A DNA stretch of 64,000 nt from Pictodentalium vernedei (GCA_031216915.1 CM062293.1:148994285-149058284); one strand, 5' to 3'; positions 1-12,339 are shown, counted from the first letter of the stretch. Notes: a model not told the origin generated them from the letters alone. Made by a program: numbers and translations.

Positions 1-930
1 AGCAAAAGCCAACACTATCCTTGCTTATATTTCATATTCAGTCAAACACAAATAATATTTTGTTTATACAAATTTGTTTTATTACAAATTATTGGAGAGT
101 TTTGAATAACAAATTCAGACCACCAAAAATAATCTAGACCTCAACCAGATAATCACTAATGTGAAAAATATCTTGTTATTTATACTTTCCTAATTCCCAA
201 TGACGTTTGAACGTCAGGATAATTAAAGTCTCAAGAAGTTATATGAATACTCATGTTAATCAAATGGGGTCGATTCAGTTTGCCGATGACTATTGTTTCC
301 AATAGTGGAACAGGGAGGTGTGAATAATCCTATACATCAAAGAACAGAGGATTATAGTTTGTTCTAAAGTTGTATGGCTAACATTTGGGGAATGTTACAG
401 TTTGCCGGCAGGGTGAATAAGTAATAACAAGGGAAAAAAAATAAAATTTTATACAAAGTGAACTTGTATTTCTGTAAGCCATTCAATAATTATTATATGA
501 AAATGAGCAATATATATAAAAAAAAGAAAAAAAACAAAAAAACAAACACAATATTTGGGAGAATACTCCCTTCGATGCGGCATTTGTGTTTGACTGTACT
601 CCATGGAGTATATATATTTATCATATGACTTGTCCGTTTTGTTCACTTTAAACATTTGATATGTTGTTTTCATATTAATCAGTGATAAATAAAGCCTTCT
701 GTCAATTTCATTGGTTAATTTCAAAAGTAGACAATTTGATTGGCTGAACAAAATACAACTGGGCCACATTTTCATCATTTGCATAATTAAGAGTTGGGAG
801 CTTTCATTGGTCAATTTCAAAACTGGACAATTTGATTGGATAAAAAAAACCAACTTGGTCACATTTGCATAATTTCAGTAGGGAGAATTTACGTGATCTG
901 TCCTATTTAGGGTGGGTTAAATTGTATTAA
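1..930. other. Intronic/unassigned DNA with a short tandem duplication
   Basis: No gene is recognised. Between about 705 and 880 an approximately 115-bp unit occurs twice (core cattggt, aatttcaaaa, gacaatttgattgg, cacatttgcataatt). The rest is AT-rich and non-coding by eye. Confidence 0.5.
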
Positions 931-1174
931 TCTTTTACCTATCGTAACGGAAAAAAATGTCTCGCGCAATACAAGAAAAACGCCATTCATTTTTTTTTAT
1001 ATTTTCACTTTTTGCTCCTAAAACATAAATTATGACCCCTCATTGGAACTAGCATGTTGCGCTCGTTCCAATGAGGGGGTCATAACCTATGTATTGGAAG
1101 CAAAAAATGAAAATGTTTAGTTATACAAGGACGTTTTTTCCAAGTGAAAACTGCAACTCAAGTTAGGTGATGGG
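931..1174. repeat. piggyBac-like MITE, diverged copy
   Basis: Flanked by TTAA at 927-930 and 1175-1178. The ends (tcttttacct... and ...aggtgatggg) are diverged forms of the CCCTTTACC inverted ends of better copies here. The centre has a hairpin around cctcattggaac/gttccaatgagg (1034-1071), flanked by atgacccc and its complement, the hallmark of this family. Confidence 0.6.
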
Positions 1175-1178
1175 TTAA

Positions 1179-2595
1179 AAAGTTATACTAAGTGGCTAAT
1201 TTGTGCATGTGTGTTTCATATGATAAATAGAATACGAAATGAGTGTTTTTCTCATATAATATTTATGAAAAAACTATTTCTTGAGTCTTTTCACTTATAA
1301 GTCTGAAAAATCTAGTGTACGTTGCCTGGGTTTTATTTGGCAAAAAAGAATGCACGGTGTAAAGTTGAAAACAAGCCAAGACCAATACCGGGTCTGGACC
1401 TGCGTCGCTGCATGCAATTGATTACAGAGGTGAACAGACTTCAAAGTATCGGTAAACAGGAAGTGGCTGCACGGCAGATCTGAAAATTAAATACACGATA
1501 CAACTCATCATTATGAAGCAACAGACCAAATATAAAATCATTCCCTTTCATAGAAGCCAAGAAAACTTTGACGGAAGAAGTGTTTCGGAAGAACTGACGG
1601 ACGGACGGACTGATGGACGGATGGAGTCGTGCGGTTACTAGACCTGCTCTGCCGCTGGCGACGCAGATAAAAACGTTTTAGGACACTTGTCAAAGGTGCC
1701 ATCACAGAACAATTTCTTCGCCGTGGCAAGATATCCGAGATTACTCTCTGTTGCAAATATTAAAAGTTTTTTGTTTTTTGCGTTGTTATCCTTGGTACAA
1801 AGACAACCTTACACTATAAAAAGTTGGCACTTTTTCTATTACACTACATTCACTTTCTTCATTTCTTAGTGATGATACAAGTTCTTGGTATATTGAAGAG
1901 GCAGCTTTAGACTAGCAAACCACAGTTTGTTTCATTGTTGCCTACAACTTATCAACTTTAATTTGGTTGAAATCTGGTGGATGGTTGTATTGTGTTCCAC
2001 CGGGGCATATCATATCATTCTTCATATTCAGTGTTGTTCCACAGTCTTTGTTGCAGCATATCCAGTGAACTGCGTCGACCCTTCAAGATTTTATTCTATA
2101 CTTGTAATCAATGTATACTAGATGCCTTCCACCATTACCGCTGGGCATATAAGTTGCACTTACTTGAACGTTAGCCATTTTGATGTGTGGAAGAAGTGAG
2201 GTGGAGGGATATATAGTTTCCCCTGCAGTGAATTAACTAAAATTCAACTACAAACATATTATGAGCTTAACTTTTACCCCAAAATGCCACATTTAGTTTG
2301 GATGAACATATTTAAGGGAAAGGTGCTCATTTAAAAAAAACATAAACTAGGCATTCACGGTTACCTGTAAATTAATTGAAGGCTGTCGGCAAGAAAATCA
2401 AACAAATCACCAAACTGATCACCAGTCATAGTTAATAGAAACAAACTATAACAACATTACTTAATGCTGGTCACTGATAATTAATAGAAAGTTGCTGGAA
2501 AAGTGAGACTAACCCAATCAAATACTTTTCACTGGCAAATTGTCTAACCGATTAAGTGAACACCACTGTACTAGTGTACAAACAAAAAATACATA
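1179..2595. other. No gene; trace of a HINE-like tail
   Basis: No coding signal or SRCR frame on either strand. A (gacgg)n-rich tract at 1590-1625 resembles the 3' portion of HINE/Pearl-like elements seen elsewhere in the window. The rest is not assignable. Confidence 0.4.
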
Positions 2596-2596
2596 C

Positions 2597-2812
2597 ATTG
2601 ATTTAAAGTTCCATTATAACATGCTAGAGATGCATAGTTATCCACATCACATCGATTACTTCCATCAGCAGATGTGTGTTGACAATCCAACAAATGACGC
2701 TCACTTCCAGTGCAGTTTACATTAGCAATATCTATAGCCCAGAAGTTGTAACCATATGGTGAACAGCAAAGAGGTATTCCATGCTGAAATCCCAGTTCTT
2801 GACAGGCAACCT
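2597..2812 (-). CDS. SRCR domain 7, 3' half exon
   Basis: Minus-strand exon of 216 nt. The acceptor (gatttgttttcag) ends at 2813 and the strong donor GTATGTAT begins at 2596, giving a phase-1 exit. The frame is EVACQELGFQHGIPLCCSPY, then NVNCTGSERHLLDCQHTSAD and YASLACYNGTLNQ. With the exon at 38060-38164 it makes a 107-residue SRCR domain with eight cysteines, including the CC pair. The phase-1 exit implies at least one more exon beyond position 1 of the window. I found no SRCR-like frame in 1-2596. Confidence 0.9.
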
Positions 2813-3067
2813 CTGAAAACAAATCACTGTCTTTAGTATAAAATAAGAATAAAGAAAAAGCCTGATTCCTAATAAATCTATCAGAGTTAAGGTAAAAAAA
2901 AATGGTTTAGGCCTAAAAAAATAAAAAATCTGTTTCTCAGGCCCTCCCGCATGGTCCTTTTGGCTGCCGCATGCTCTCTTTTTATAACCAATTTAAACTT
3001 TAAAAAATAAAAATTAAATGGTTTAAGTCTGATATTTTATCCAAGTTAAAAATATTGATGAATTTGT

Positions 3068-3129
3068 CCCTTGAGTGCAAGAAGGCTTTGCAATGCTTTA
3101 GCATTGCAAAGCCTTCTTGCACTCAAGGG
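3068..3129. repeat. Perfect 30-bp-arm hairpin
   Basis: Arms 3068-3097 and 3100-3129 are exact reverse complements around a 2-base loop (tt). The left arm begins cccttgagtgcaagaaggct. It lies inside the Harbinger-like MITE. Perfection of the arms suggests recent origin or gene-conversion maintenance. Confidence 0.9.
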
Positions 3130-3234
3130 ATGAAATACACCACCACCCATGCTATTCTGTAGATTATGAGGCCTCAAACTTGAACCAAGAACATGAATTT
3201 TTGATGGCAAAGAAGGAATTACTGAAATAAAAAT

Positions 3235-3967
3235 AGGCCGATGAAATTGTCAGATGTGTATTCATACGCGCAACTAGTAGAAAGCTGTATGACGGAGGGC
3301 CACCACAGATGCCGACATTATGTACACCATACAAGGTATGGGTACATATAGAAATGGATTGGAGGAGTGTCTAATTTGATGGATAAAGGTTTAATATCTC
3401 CAGATCAAATTATCAGATTTACATAAAAAAAACTATTCAGCACAGCACATCAGTAACCTGAATAAATATATAAAGTAACATGACAATCGGATTGATATTT
3501 TTTGAGTTATCTCATGCCAAAGGGATTGGAGGAATTTTCAATTTGAAGGATAAAGGGTTAATATCTCTGGATCAAATTATCAGATTAACACCAAAAACTA
3601 TACAGCTCAGCACATCAGTAACCTGAACACAATTATAAAGTAACTTGACAATCCAAGCAATATTTTTCAAGTTATCAAATGCCAAAGGGATTGGAGGAAT
3701 TTTCAATTTGAAAGATAAAGGGTTAATATCTCAGGATTAAAATAACAGATTTACACCAAAAACTATACAGCTTGGTACATCAGTAACCTGAACACAAATG
3801 TAAAGTAACTTGACAATCCAAGTAATATTTTTCAAGTTATCGAATGCCAAAGAAATGGATACGGATGCCGGACGGACAGACGGACGGATGGACAAAGGAT
3901 GGACGAATGATGGATGGTCACCCCGGATGCCGGCATTATGTGTACCATACATAGTATGGGTACACAT
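3235..3967. mobile_element. HINE/Pearl-like element H2, copy 1
   Basis: Begins aggccgatgaaat and ends gggtacacat. Subterminal inverted repeats (gatgtgtaYYCATAC near the left, GTATGGGTACACAT at the right end) bracket about three copies of a ~165-bp core (gttaatatctc, cagatttacacc, catcagtaacctgaac, tttcaagttatc) and a (ggacgga)n tract. The host MITE copy at 62634-63417 lacks the insertion, giving an empty site. Subterminal repeats, tandem core and 3' hairpin fit Helentron-associated/Pearl elements of molluscs; that family call is inference. Confidence 0.6.
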
Positions 3968-4226
3968 AAAAAATAAAATAAAAAAATGCTCACCCGCATG
4001 TAATTTCACAAATAATGGCCTGAGAAACAGAAGATCTACTTTGTTTGGCCTTAGTTCTCAAACAATTGTTTTTGAAAATTAGTGAGGGAGGGAGCAGGGC
4101 TGAAACGGTTGGCTCATTTTCGCAACCGAATAACCAAAAGCTACAACCGGATAATATCCGGTTATCCATGGCCATTATTTCGCCGAATATGGGATCAAAA
4201 CTATTGGAATTGGAAAGCAGTATTCT

Positions 4227-4314
4227 CAGAAACTATTCTGTAGTGTGTATTCAAACAAACGTTGTCGAGTACTCGACAATGTTTGTTTGTATACATACTA
4301 CAGAATAGTTTCTG
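4227..4314. repeat. 88-bp near-perfect palindrome
   Basis: The two 44-base arms meet at 4270/4271 (gagt|actc). The outer sequence is cagaaactattctgtagt. A few mismatches are present in the middle of the arms. No flanking duplication is obvious. Confidence 0.75.
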
Positions 4315-4759
4315 TGATTACTCAGTACTCACGGTAATTGCTGATCATTAATAAAGTCTTGAATGCCTAAGTTGATTATTTCACAATATATACAATGTGG
4401 CTTCAAGGTTTCAAACTGGTTATCCGGTTAACCATTTCATTACTATGAGGGAGGCTTTTATTTTTAATATTTTATGTTTTCCAATAAAAACCAAAGAATA
4501 TCTCCTGTTTGTTTTATTTTAGGCATATACATTCAAAAGCAAAATGTACCATACCCCTTATGAATCTGATGCCCATATTTGCTTTGCCTTTCAACAAAAC
4601 CTAGTAAATGTGGGAAAAGCTCATCTTTCAGTGCTAACTGGCATTAGTAAACAGACACTGAACAACACTGTTCACATATTATAAACATGCTGGGATACTG
4701 AACATCAATGGTTTGAATATCATTTTATGGAAAGCTCTTCATAAAACCTATCTATTTAA

Positions 4760-5005
4760 CCCTTTACCTAACATGAAAAGGCAGACAACACTTGCAAACA
4801 AAAATTTTTGAATAACTATTTTTTTCATTATTTTGCATCAAAAACATAGCTTATGACACTTCAGTGCAGTGAGCTCAATGAGCTTGTTCTAATGAGGGGA
4901 AATAAGCTATGTTTTTGAAACAAACAATGAAAAAAATAATGAAATCTGAATGGTGATTTTTGTGAATAGCGTTGACCAATTTTGACAGTTATATTGGGTA
5001 AAGAG
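4760..5005. repeat. piggyBac-like MITE
   Basis: Flanked by TTAA at 4756-4759 and 5006-5009. Ends are ccctttaccta and ttgggtaaagag, inverted and ~11 bp. The central hairpin contains aaaacatagctta and its complement taagctatgtttt. TTAA duplications with CCC-starting ends are the piggyBac superfamily signature. Confidence 0.7.
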
Positions 5006-5338
5006 TTAATAATATCTGGATCTGTTTCTGTTTTACTAAGAAGGTTGGATTAAAAAGAAACTGCTGTATAATACAATTTTCTATCAAGACATTCAAAGAA
5101 GGAAAACACAACTGCAGGAATGCAACTTATGCATCCCCATACTTTAGTTCCCTTCTTGACAAATAACCTGAATGTTTAGCAAGCCTTCATTGTAGTTATC
5201 AAGATCAAAATATTATTTCACAAACAGAAAGAAAAAACTCACAATGTGATAAAATGCCAAACCTCTCCATTTTATGATCATAAACACAGGCATTAGTCCC
5301 CAGTGTTGTCATTTTCATCCTCCATCCTCACCCCCAAT

Positions 5339-5591
5339 CAAGCCAGAAAATAAGCAGAGTGTCATCTGCAAAATGAGGTCCCAGAGGATGAATTTAGTTA
5401 TGCTACCCTGCATTGTGGGGTAGCATCAATAAATTTACCCTCTGTGAACCTCGAGTCTGAATCAGGGTCTCAAAACTAAACAGAAAGAGGTACCCAGAGG
5501 ATACATTGGCCCACTTTATGATATAGCATCATCAAATTCTCCCTTTGGGGACCTCATTCTGAAAATGTCAGACTGCTTATTTTCAGGCCTG
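5339..5591. repeat. hAT-like MITE with 8-bp target duplication
   Basis: A perfect 8-bp direct repeat cccccaat flanks it at 5331-5338 and 5592-5599. The terminal inverted repeats begin caagccagaaaataagcag (left) and, on the other strand, caggcctgaaaataagcag (right). Homology continues inward through aatgaggtccc to the centre, so the whole 253-bp element folds back. An 8-bp duplication with CA(G)-starting ends fits hAT. Confidence 0.75.
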
Positions 5592-5599
5592 CCCCCAAT

Positions 5600-7480
5600 G
5601 GTCAAAATGTTTGAATGCATTTCATGTCAAATTCCCCCAACATTTCTCAAAGCATCTCCGTCATTGATCACTGTTCATGCAGGGATGTAGCAGAACAATG
5701 CAGAAAAAAACAACTTGCACTGCCTGATCAAAACAGTAAAAAAAAAACAACCCAAAACACCAATTTTTTTTTAAATTGGGGACGTTCTGACACTGGTCAG
5801 AAAATATAAGAAACTCTCCTAGTGATATCTTATTCATTTCAGGGACTTTCAATGAGATAAAACACAAAAATTTCTTTCCTTTGGCCTTTGCGTTTTGACC
5901 ATTGTGAAAGGATGTTTTGACCACTGACAATACCAGGGAATGTTTTGAACTGACTTTGGGGACATTTTGTTTGTTTCGTTGACATTTTTAATCAAATGAA
6001 ACCAGATATGAAATTATAATTGGCCTTTTTTGCTACAATACATTGAATCACTTCTGGATCTGCTTTCCAAAATCGTCCTTTCTGGGAAGATGAAATAAAA
6101 AATGATCCACTTTAAAACCAGGAGCCACAAAAAGGTTGAATTTCAACCTGAATACTGTCCCAAAACATTTAAAAACAGTACACCTTGCTTAAAAAACCTA
6201 CCCATTTATGCTACAACCTTGATGCACGTCTGACTGTATTGAAAGAATGTTTTATTATACTGCAGTCAGGTTGGGGGGGGGGGGGGGGAGGGAGGCGGGC
6301 TCTGGTATATTCAGTGAAGCTGTGCTTCAGGACCAAAACCATTTTTTTTTTACCCGAGTAGAACTGTGCTTGTTAGCTCTGAATGAAGTCCGGCGAGCTA
6401 ACAAGAACAGTTCTACTTCTTGCAGATCCCACTGGGGGGTGAAATGGTCATGTGGTGTGAGGGTAATAAATTTTGAATAAATTCTGTATTATAGAACATT
6501 GTTTTACACATATTTCTTTCTTTATTAGAGTTTAAGGCCACTTCTGGCACCTTTGGCTATATCACAATCATATTACACGTGTAACATCAAGTTTAGTCAT
6601 TTACTGATCATGATTGTGTTGCCCACTTCAGAGGGCTCACACCCCTGGCATTGCTTACCACGTCATATTTTACCAGTGATACAAAACTAGTCCACCTCGG
6701 TAAACAAAGGAAATGCAAAGCAAGTGCCAATGCCTGGGACACTAAGCTAACAGACAATCACACAGATTAAGTCAATCAAGGAGAATAACTCTTATAAAAC
6801 TAAGAGGATTAAATCTTTCGAAGATTCTCCCATGCTGTTCTATCAGTAAACCAAAGGAGATTCAAATATGATTGATGGTTTTGGAATAACAATGCCAAAT
6901 GTTTGTACAGTTTGACATATCACAAGTCTATCAAGAGCCGTGACTCTTGTAAAAATTAGAGGATGAAACCTGCTGATGTTGCATATTGTTTCTCACCTGC
7001 TGGTCTACCAGGATATCAAAGTAGATTTGAATATGACCGATGATTTTGGATTGTTTGTATGGATGGATTCATGCATGCATGCATGCATGCATGCACACAC
7101 AGATACAAGAATGGATGGAGGTTTCCACTAGATGCCCTGAATCCTTCCTCAGAGATCATGGGCATAATAAGCACTGCAGCATTTCCCTGGGGAAGGTGCT
7201 TACACATACAAAATTGAATATGTGTGTTTGATCAGTATAGAAGTAAACGTATCTAATTACATCAAATTTACTTTACATGGGATATCTTTTATGAACACAT
7301 TAAGCCTTTACCTAAAGTAAATTGAAGATTCACAAAAACAAGTCTCGAGTCAGTAAACATTTTAACGTTTTACACCAAAAGCTTAGCACTGCTAACTACG
7401 CTTTTGCGAAGAAAATTAAAAAAATTATGAAATTTGAAAGGCAATTTTTATGAATAGTGTTGGTCAGTTGTAGCCTTTAA
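5600..7480. other. Non-coding intron with simple repeats and a hairpin
   Basis: No gene recognised. Items seen: a G-run at about 6272-6288; a hairpin at 6358-6416 (gtagaactgt, cttgttagctc and complements); and a (catg)n microsatellite at 7071-7096. Short open frames here have no recognisable domain. Confidence 0.5.
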
Positions 7481-7923
7481 CCCTCTGCACACTGATATCA
7501 GAATAGACACATTTCAAGCAGAAAATATTTCCCTTAATGAAATCGGGAACTTAACCCTTTACCCAACGCAGAGAATATCAAAATTTATTATTTTAATTAC
7601 TATTTTTAAATTTTTTTCCAAAAAACTTCAACAAAACTATATAATGTGACCCCTCACTGGAATGAGCTCATTCCAATGATGTATCAGATGATATGGTTTT
7701 GTTGAAATATTTTTAAAAATTAATTGTTTTCAACTGCTCAGTTTGCAAATTACGCGGGCAGATGCAGGCGATTCGTTAGGTACAGGCTTAAACAATTGAA
7801 TCTTGTTTGACAGAGCCCAATAAGCTCTGTCAAACAAGAGTTGAATTGATTAAATTCCTAACAGCATTATGGGAAAAATATGTTGCTTGAAATTTTGATA
7901 TTTATATATCAGTATGCAGAGAG
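7481..7923. repeat. Second TTAA MITE family, host of a nested MITE
   Basis: Flanked by TTAA at 7477-7480 and 7924-7927. Ends: ccctctgcacactgatatc at left, and the complement of the right end reads ctctctgcatactgatat. A different TTAA MITE is inserted within it (7555-7787), and a hairpin tttgacagag/ctctgtcaaa lies near 7807-7835. A relative starts at 57950 and another at about 60555-60730. Confidence 0.6.
7555..7787. repeat. piggyBac-like MITE nested in another TTAA MITE
   Basis: TTAA at 7551-7554 and 7788-7791. The left end is ccctttacccaacgc; the right end (gttaggtacaggc) is diverged. The centre carries cctcactggaatgagctcat with the inverted copy. It interrupts the larger MITE at 7481-7923. 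Confidence 0.6.
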
Positions 7924-8039
7924 TTAAATTAGATCGAGAGAAACAAACTAACCTGAAGTCTGTTGTTAAACTAAAATCTGTTGTAAAGACAATACGATCA
8001 ATGTAAAAACAATAATGTGTTTGTTTGTGTGCCCAAACC

Positions 8040-8395
8040 ACTGCCAACTCCTTGAATCTATTTATTTATCTATTGGGGCTTAATGACACTTTTGACAGCC
8101 AGGGTCACCTCGTGTCAGACAGTTTTACTGGAAGAAAGCTGGAGTACTCTGGGAAAAACACCAAGCATCAGCAAGCAACTGCCAGACTCCCCAAGATACT
8201 AACTATGCACAAGCAGGGTTAGCATTGGTTAAAGACAAGTGCACATTGATGTGCTCTACACCTTAGTACACAGCGCCACCACTTCGGCAATCAGGATTAA
8301 GTGCCTTGCCCAAGGATACAATGCAGTTACCCTGGTGGAGTTTGAACAATGAACCTTTTGGTTTAAAGTCCATTGCCATAGCCAGAGCCACTGCA
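8040..8395 (-). mobile_element. SINE, diverged copy
   Basis: Shares the body of the intact SINE at 53017-53429 in reverse orientation: the tail side begins attggggcttaatgacactt and gacagccagggtcacc, then gcagggttagcattggtt, ccttgcccaaggatacaatgc, and a worn tRNA-like head (gagccactg at the end). Pol III boxes are mutated, so it is a dead copy. Confidence 0.7.
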
Positions 8396-10017
8396 CTCTC
8401 TCCTTGAACATATTAAAATCAAACATAGTAAATTTAATTCTGTGTACAAATTCCATTTCCCCAAGCTTTTAATAAGCAAGAAAAAGTTTTCATGATATTA
8501 AAGAAAAACTGTTGATCACTACACTGTCTTAAGAATGTCAATCGGCTTTTTACCACTCGTTTTACAATCAACATAACACTAATAAATAGATTCCTTACAA
8601 CTATCAAAATTTAAAACACATTTCATTTGGAACAACCATTTTAAAATATAAGAAGCTTATTTAATGGATTGTAAAATGTACAGGAAAGAATATTCAAATG
8701 TTCAGCAGGATGTACTTTAAAAAGTGAACAAAAGCCCGAGAAGGGTCTATATTGAAAGCTGTATTTTTAACAACCTGCAAAACCTGATGCCTCCATAGAT
8801 CTAACCATTTGATCCACTGTATTTTGTTTGTTTAGGGCTTTAATGATCTGCTACACAAAGATTTAAATATTTGAATCTTCAGATAATTGCAGTATAAAGT
8901 GGAAATATAAATTTTATAGAAAATTTCCTTTCTTATTATACCTACTGCAATTATTTACTACAGGCTTGCACTACAGTGGAAGACCCTAACTCGGATAAAA
9001 TACTATTTTAATCTTTCCCAAGAGATTTGGGAAAGAAAAGTGGTGTAAAAAAACACCACGAAAAAAAAGCCTAAACTGGGTCGAGTGCCATCGGCACACA
9101 TCTAGTAGGGGATGCTCTTCCCTTAGTACAATTCCACGACTTCCGTGCCGCAGACATAAAAAGAATGATTAATTGATGACTGCTTTGCACACTGGTTAAC
9201 GGAAGTCATGGAATTGTACTATTTATTATATTAATATATATTATTTTTCAAGGACCAATACCAAATAATACAAAAGAATCTTTCTTTGAACAAACTGGAG
9301 TCTACACCAATGAAGTAGACTACATACCAAAACAGTGAGGAAATGATTGTTCTGTATTTTACAAATTATAGACCATATTGAAATAGAGTAGGGGGCATAT
9401 AGTGTCTCATGAGGCAGCCGATAACTTACAAGTTTTCTTTTCCAAACTGATTTTGTATGTACTACTCAAATTCAAGTCTTAGGGTTCCCATTGGAACACA
9501 GAAACAATTTTTCTGCTTGTTCAAGTATGTCACCCAATAAAACTGCATACAATTTTAGTTCAAAATGTCCAACCAATTCTAAAAACATAAATTGTGACTG
9601 CCAGAGCCATAACTTTTGACCCTCTCATTTTTTTTCTGCCAGTAATATTTTTTAACAAACATCATTCTACACCATTAAAGGAGACTACATACCAAATATC
9701 AAATCCTTGGTCAGTAGTTCATGAGAAGAAGATTGTTCTGTTTTTTTCCCATCATCAACAGTGTGGAAGCTCCCAAAGAAACCAACAGCATTTTTATCGG
9801 CCCTACTGATCCTATTACTCCTAAAGAATCTTTATACCAAGTACCCATAATTCTACTTGTGTAGTTCTCAAAATATGGACATATGATTTTTTTCTTTTAT
9901 TAGCACTTGAGGTTCCCATTGGAAAATAGACAAACTTTTTTCAACAGATATCAAGTGCATGTCACCAGATGATACTACATACCAAAATTGGTTCAAATTA
10001 ATCAACAACTTCTGAAA
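8396..10017. other. Non-coding DNA with an old interspersed repeat
   Basis: No gene seen. 9122-9224 contains arms gtacaattccacgacttccgt and its near complement (~18-bp hairpin arms). From about 9290 a diverged ~240-bp unit recurs (cataccaaa, cagtagttcatgagaagaagat, gggttcccattgg), ending ttcaaattaatcaacaacttctgaaa where DIRS copy A begins. The same repeat, with the same end point, precedes DIRS copy D at 29998-30309. Confidence 0.5.
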
Positions 10018-10353
10018 GTTAAAAAATTTATAGTAATTTATATATTTTTTATACTTACCAATGACCCAGACTAAGCTGGTGCTAACTCTTCAAATTTCAG
10101 GGCCAAAAACAAATTTTGCTCCCTTTGTCCCCCCCCCCCTCCCAATCCCCAAAATTTGCATCAAAATCCAAAAAATCAATGTCCTATGTGGTCCTTTTAT
10201 CCACTGCACAGGCGCAGTGTCAAGGAAGTACCAAAATTGGTGCCAAATCCTCATTCTTACAACCAGTGCCTGGTAAGCGTTAAGTAATCAGCAGGGAAGT
10301 ATGAGTTCCAACTCATGGGAGGGCCATCCCCGTCTGGGTCATTAGTAAGTATA

Positions 10354-12280
10354 AATGAAAGTGTCAATGACACTGTAGCTTAACTTGTCAAGACAAAGAC
10401 ATGTACATGTATAGCATGTGACACAGCAATGACAAACATCTAGGTAATGACCTGATAACAAAGGTACATATAAAGTATTGTAACGGTCTGTACATAAATA
10501 CTGACCGTTGCCTGTAACAAATGTATAGGTAAAGTATTGTAAAGGTGGGTGACAGTCAGATGCTAAACTAGAAAAGAAATCTTAGTCCCAGAGTGGGTCT
10601 GACTGAACCCCAAAATATTTGTTCTCATAGCACAGTGATAACAAAGGCACCCCAAAACACACTCATTCCTGTCCCAAGGTGAAAACAAAGGTACCGAAGA
10701 AGTTTTGTGAAGATCAGTTCATAAATACAAGCTGGATAGAACTTGTGACAAAAAACTGATTGGACCTAATTTTGGTACAAAATGGCCACTGGCAGCCATC
10801 TTGAATTTTGGACCGTACCCAGAAACACTCATTCTCGTCCCAAGGTGATAACAAAGGTACCCAAGAAGTTTTGTGAGGATCGGTTCATAAATACAGCCTC
10901 TGCCCTGAGCCATATTGACATGTGTGCTTACATTATGTAAGTGGCACTGAATAAATCAAAGTTCATCTAATTTGCATAATTTCTGCATGAAAAAAAACCC
11001 CTTACAATATGTGATGTATTCCATGTTACTAAACATTTATACAAAAATTTATTCAAATCAGAACTTTCATACAGAAGTTCTGTACAAAAGACTGATTGCA
11101 CTAATTTTGGTACAAAATGGCTGCTGGTGGCCATCTTGAATTTCGGACCACACCCAAAAACACTCGCTCTCATCCCGCGGTGATAACAAAGGTACCCAAG
11201 AAGTTTCGTAAAGATTGGTTCATAAATATGGCCTCTAATCTGAGCTGTATAGAAGTTGTGTACAAAAAACTGATTAGACCTAATTTCGATACAAAATGGC
11301 TACTGGCAGCCATCTAGAATTTTAGACCGCACCCAGAAACACTCGTTCTCATCCCAAGGTGATAACAAAGGTACCCAAGACATTTTGTGAAGATCAGTTC
11401 ATAAATACAGACTCTAGTCTGAGCCGTATTGACATGTGTACTTACTGTGTGTAAGTCGCACTGAAAAAATCAAAGTTCATCTAATTTGCATAATTTCTGC
11501 ACGAGAAAAAAACCCATATTATATGTGATGTATCCCATGGTAATAAACATTCACACAAAAACATCAAAATTAGTCTAATTTGCACAATTTACGCACGAGA
11601 AAAAAACCCGTATTATATGTGATGTATCCCATGGTACTAAACATTCATACAAAAAATTATTCAAATCAGCGCTTTCATATGGAAGTTCTGTGCAAAAATC
11701 TGATTGCACCTAATTTTGTACAAAATGGCTGTCATCGGCCATCTTGAATTTTGGACTGGACCCCAAAACACTTCTTCTCGTCCCTCGGTGATACCAAAGG
11801 TACCCAAGAAGTTTCGTAAAGATCGGTTCATAAATACGGCCTCTAGCCCGAGCCGTATTGGCATTTGCACTCACAGTGCTGAAAGTAACACCAAAAAACA
11901 TCAAAATTAGTCTAATTTGCACAATTTACGCACGAGAAAAAAACCCGTATTATATGTGATGTATCCCATGGTACTAAACATTCATACAAAAAATTATTCA
12001 AATCAGAGCTTTCATATGGAAGTTCTGTACAAAAAACAGATTTCTGCATCGTCAGTACAAAATGGTGGCTGGCAGCCATCTTGAATTTTGGACCGCACCC
12101 AAAAACACTCGTTCTCGTCCCACGGTGATAACAAAGGTACCCAAGAAGTTTCGTAAAGATCGGTTCATAAATACGGCCTCTAGCCCGAGCCGTATCCAAT
12201 TGTTGACGTATGGACAGACGGACAGACGGACGACGGGCCATGACAAAAGCTCAAATTTGGCTTCGCCAAAGTTGAGCTAA
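10354..12280. mobile_element. HINE/Pearl-like element H1, copy 1, inside copy A
   Basis: Begins aatgaaagtgtcaatgacactg, with subterminal agcttaacttgtc, and ends with a hairpin (agctcaaatttggc ttcg gccaaagttgagct) plus taa. It breaks the otherwise continuous gtaagtataaaaaatatataaa of the DIRS ICR, so the empty site is visible in copies B, D and E. The interior is a tandem array whose unit includes aaaatggctgctggc, ccatcttgaattttggacc, gataacaaaggtacccaagaa and cggttcataaatac. A (gacggaca)n tract precedes the hairpin. No protein is encoded. Helentron-associated origin is inference. Confidence 0.65.
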
Positions 12281-12339
12281 AAATATATAAATTACTATAA
12301 ATTTTTTAACATTTTATACTGTACCAATGACCCAGACTT

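Larger units (their letters stand above)
2910..4050. mobile_element. Harbinger-like MITE copy 1 (TTA target duplication)
   Basis: Flanked by TTA at 2907-2909 and 4051-4053. The ends are inverted: the left starts ggcctaaaaa and contains tctgtttctcaggcc; the right contains ggcctgagaaacaga and ends ttggcc. Two further copies share these ends (45253-46382, 62634-63417). TTA duplications and GGCC-type ends suggest PIF/Harbinger, but no transposase is present. A 62-bp perfect hairpin and a HINE-like insertion (3235-3967) lie inside. Confidence 0.65.

Noticed and set aside
449..862. 137-codon minus-strand frame as a gene
   Set aside because: Low-complexity product with internal duplication that simply reflects the 705-880 tandem DNA repeat; no domain.
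7016..7231. Two opposing ~63-codon frames
   Set aside because: Driven by the (catg)n microsatellite, which is open on both strands.
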